DNA of 64,000 nt, taken from positions 59,983-123,982 of the forward strand of contig JAKSIP010000005.1 in assembly GCA_024398715.1 (NCBI GenBank). Direction: 5' to 3'. This DNA comes from Bacteroidaceae bacterium. GTDB taxonomy: Bacteria > Bacteroidota > Bacteroidia > Bacteroidales > Bacteroidaceae. The number at the start of each line of letters is the position of its first letter. Positions within the stretch are counted from its first letter, which is position 1. The notes under the pieces are model-generated. The model saw nothing but the letters and a program-made list of their open reading frames with translations. It did not search any database and had not been told where the DNA came from. A program made the translations under genes and the position numbers. This document shows positions 63,601-64,000 of the stretch, piece after piece.

Positions 63601-64000
63601 AAAGTTGTTGTAGAAAGAATGAACGGTCAGGTTGGCGCATATAACAATATGAACAAGGGTGCCACATTCTATGTTGCTTTGTCAACCACTCTTGTAGTTA
63701 CTGACGACGATGACAGTACGATAGTGCCCTCTCCCTCTTTGGAAAGTGTTGTTGAAAACGAACTTATGACAGGCCGATCAGAAGACCTGAATACGGAAAA
63801 TACGGAATCTGCAGACGAGTATAATGACCTGTCCAATGAAGGTGTGGATCCTTTCCTTGACCGGTATTCCACCATCAACCCGGAAACCGATTTCAACACA
63901 CTCGGCTATACTCTGCTTGTGGTGGATGACCAGCAGGACAATCTCGATTTCCTGAAAGAGGAGTATTCTGATCTGTTCAAAGCGGTGTATGTAGCCCATG
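60601..64000 (+). CDS. Hybrid two-component system sensor 2, lacking the kinase His (3' end outside window)
   Basis: The frame runs from ATG 60601, 11 bases inside the previous gene's end, without a stop to the window edge (1133 codons). It has a signal peptide (LLTICLAVGLSFCLC), propeller repeats (GLLWVGTDKDLNL, KIWIGTMGGGINCFD), a Y_Y_Y region (about 680-755) and a membrane helix (about 762-785). Where HisKA should show H-(D/E)-x-R-x-P it reads SVQSIGLKLKQIGTEI, with no His. The ATPase domain is intact (LLDNAIKF, DEGRGI, SGLGLNLYAV). After an acidic linker of about 65 residues the receiver begins (LLVVDDQQDNLDF, residue about 1103). The phospho-Asp and output domain lie outside. Confidence 0.88.
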   Translation, partial: MRNRFLLTICLAVGLSFCLCNKLKAYDDSHHHYQQFSVNDGLTHQSVTALMCDTKNGLLWVGTDKDLNLIVNGYVFPKTYFSSTNGSVEIGRVNKIVSPVGAQKILVSTDKGVLVHEFGSKILKPLIFEGRPVFADAIACNDDYAYIYSADDARLLKYDFNDNSISIVVRMEKSADLHFTNMLFLQSLKGSILLVDKEKGLFLMDLFTGQLSHLSGIGGDVNANAVFQDMYGTLWVAKYNKGVYGYKPLENFRFYKCFTTENSLLPHNNVTSISETSDSHLCLGTDGAGLCYITKVDNDIVVESDNLVTKSQVIASFNNDIVVGTQYNGLVVLRKNNICVLKKDNQNGDVSLSNTVVSSMYDDDGKIWIGTMGGGINCFDEAHNKTIHYPETEGKQISAITEYDKDHLLIYSLYDNIYLFNKTTGKLSAHSIIEKLDIDYENSGYHNLIMCNSSPDFIYAFNMNGRQIVLDKSDKSLREFSLFPAGNGSREERVIAAFPLSKCVVIITDSSIYEVDNITLVSKRLYSSETRISSASIDGNGNVWFINAAGVYKYNRIFNELTLEISHESDSFYTTVLVDKFFDRVWLANSSNELLVMDRDSKVLHHFSFDDGLPYRTVFFDNAYISGSGYLYFPSSSGLCVVNPVRNLTPIRNNVSIQCLSVLIDNDEYSLTSNGHSITVPSKFKSLFCVCSVLPINPVSAARLQYTLKEGDNIVFQSETDNPSITISKLGKGNFVLYGSVFGPEGWIAPVKLIEFRVLPSFFDFIIPIFVLLSLLVILVCVFVPVIQKRKESNREREMISKQEEIQRQMALTQAVAFKSVQSIGLKLKQIGTEIQDIQNNLRLDVALNKDLKNLYNHANSLSKWLLIANDVLNPEGPHIELVVSSIQVRQWIDDIVSGYKTSARIKGIDIKVICPDDIQSINADREKLDFVLSVLLDNAIKFSDGGTIQIVVSFSTLGNVKISVIDEGRGIEGNPEDLFKPLFRGTAALSGLGLNLYAVKVVVERMNGQVGAYNNMNKGATFYVALSTTLVVTDDDDSTIVPSPSLESVVENELMTGRSEDLNTENTESADEYNDLSNEGVDPFLDRYSTINPETDFNTLGYTLLVVDDQQDNLDFLKEEYSDLFKAVYVAH

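Noticed and set aside
1..64000. Mobile elements, CRISPR arrays, tRNA or rRNA genes
   Set aside because: No transposase, integrase, spaced direct repeats, cloverleaf or rRNA sequence was found while reading both strands; intergenic gaps are too short and already explained.

Overview
The window reads as a chromosomal segment of a Bacteroidales bacterium (Bacteroidaceae/Prevotellaceae-like). The grounds are a type III glutamine synthetase, hybrid two-component systems with periplasmic propellers, DUF4465 and PCMD-type lipoproteins, an arabinose operon built around an SSS symporter, the sigma54-activator/lptE/secG gene order, and repeated promoters of the Bacteroidetes type (TTTG, about 19 nt, TAnnTTTG). 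There is no insertion sequence, phage, CRISPR array, tRNA or rRNA that I can see. Coding density is very high, and the only gap above 300 bp is filled by a cobalamin riboswitch.

Layout. 1-3644 (+): end of dxr, rseP and an MTA/SAH deaminase. 3650-9238 (-): an AddA-like helicase-nuclease and bifunctional ThrA. 9335-10297 (+): a PCMD-type secreted protein. 10291-13403 (-): a cobalamin-riboswitch operon of three lipoproteins, including a BtuF-like protein, without receptor or permease. 13427-15334 (-): a galacturonokinase-like GHMP kinase and a short QueG. 15479-18163 (+): sigma54 activator, LptE, a small TPR-like protein and SecG. 18238-23192 (-): acyl-AMP ligase, ACP, a DUF3108-like protein, transketolase and RpiB. 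23201-32762 (-): galM-galK, then secreted galM, SSS symporter, araD, araA and araB, a galactose/arabinose utilisation block. 32821-39108 (+): MFS transporter, NadE, GlnN and GuaA. 39139-50832: surface-glycan genes, namely RmlA/RmlB, a nucleotidyltransferase, an FdtB-like aminotransferase, three IspD/TarI-like cytidylyltransferases (one fused to an SDR, one to an XRE helix-turn-helix), two LicD proteins, a flippase and a GlpT/UhpT-type transporter. 50923-56680 (-): YfhO-like protein, two glycosyltransferases and UDP-galactopyranose mutase. 56868-64000 (+): two tandem hybrid two-component sensors, the second running off the window.

Most notable points. (1) The IspD-like/SDR/LicD/flippase genes look like a CDP-alditol (ribitol-phosphate-type) decoration pathway, analogous to Haemophilus Bcs1 and to human ISPD-fukutin. 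Attached to it is a two-gene unit in which an XRE domain is fused to a divergent cytidylyltransferase overlapping a phosphate-ester transporter. (2) Around glutamine synthetase sit an NAD synthetase whose glutaminase domain lacks the catalytic Lys and Cys regions and a GMP synthetase with no glutaminase domain at all, suggesting ammonia-fed amidation. (3) The two tandem hybrid sensors have complementary defects: the first has the kinase His but only half an AraC domain, while the second lacks the kinase His. All functional statements are from reading the sequence; no database search was run.
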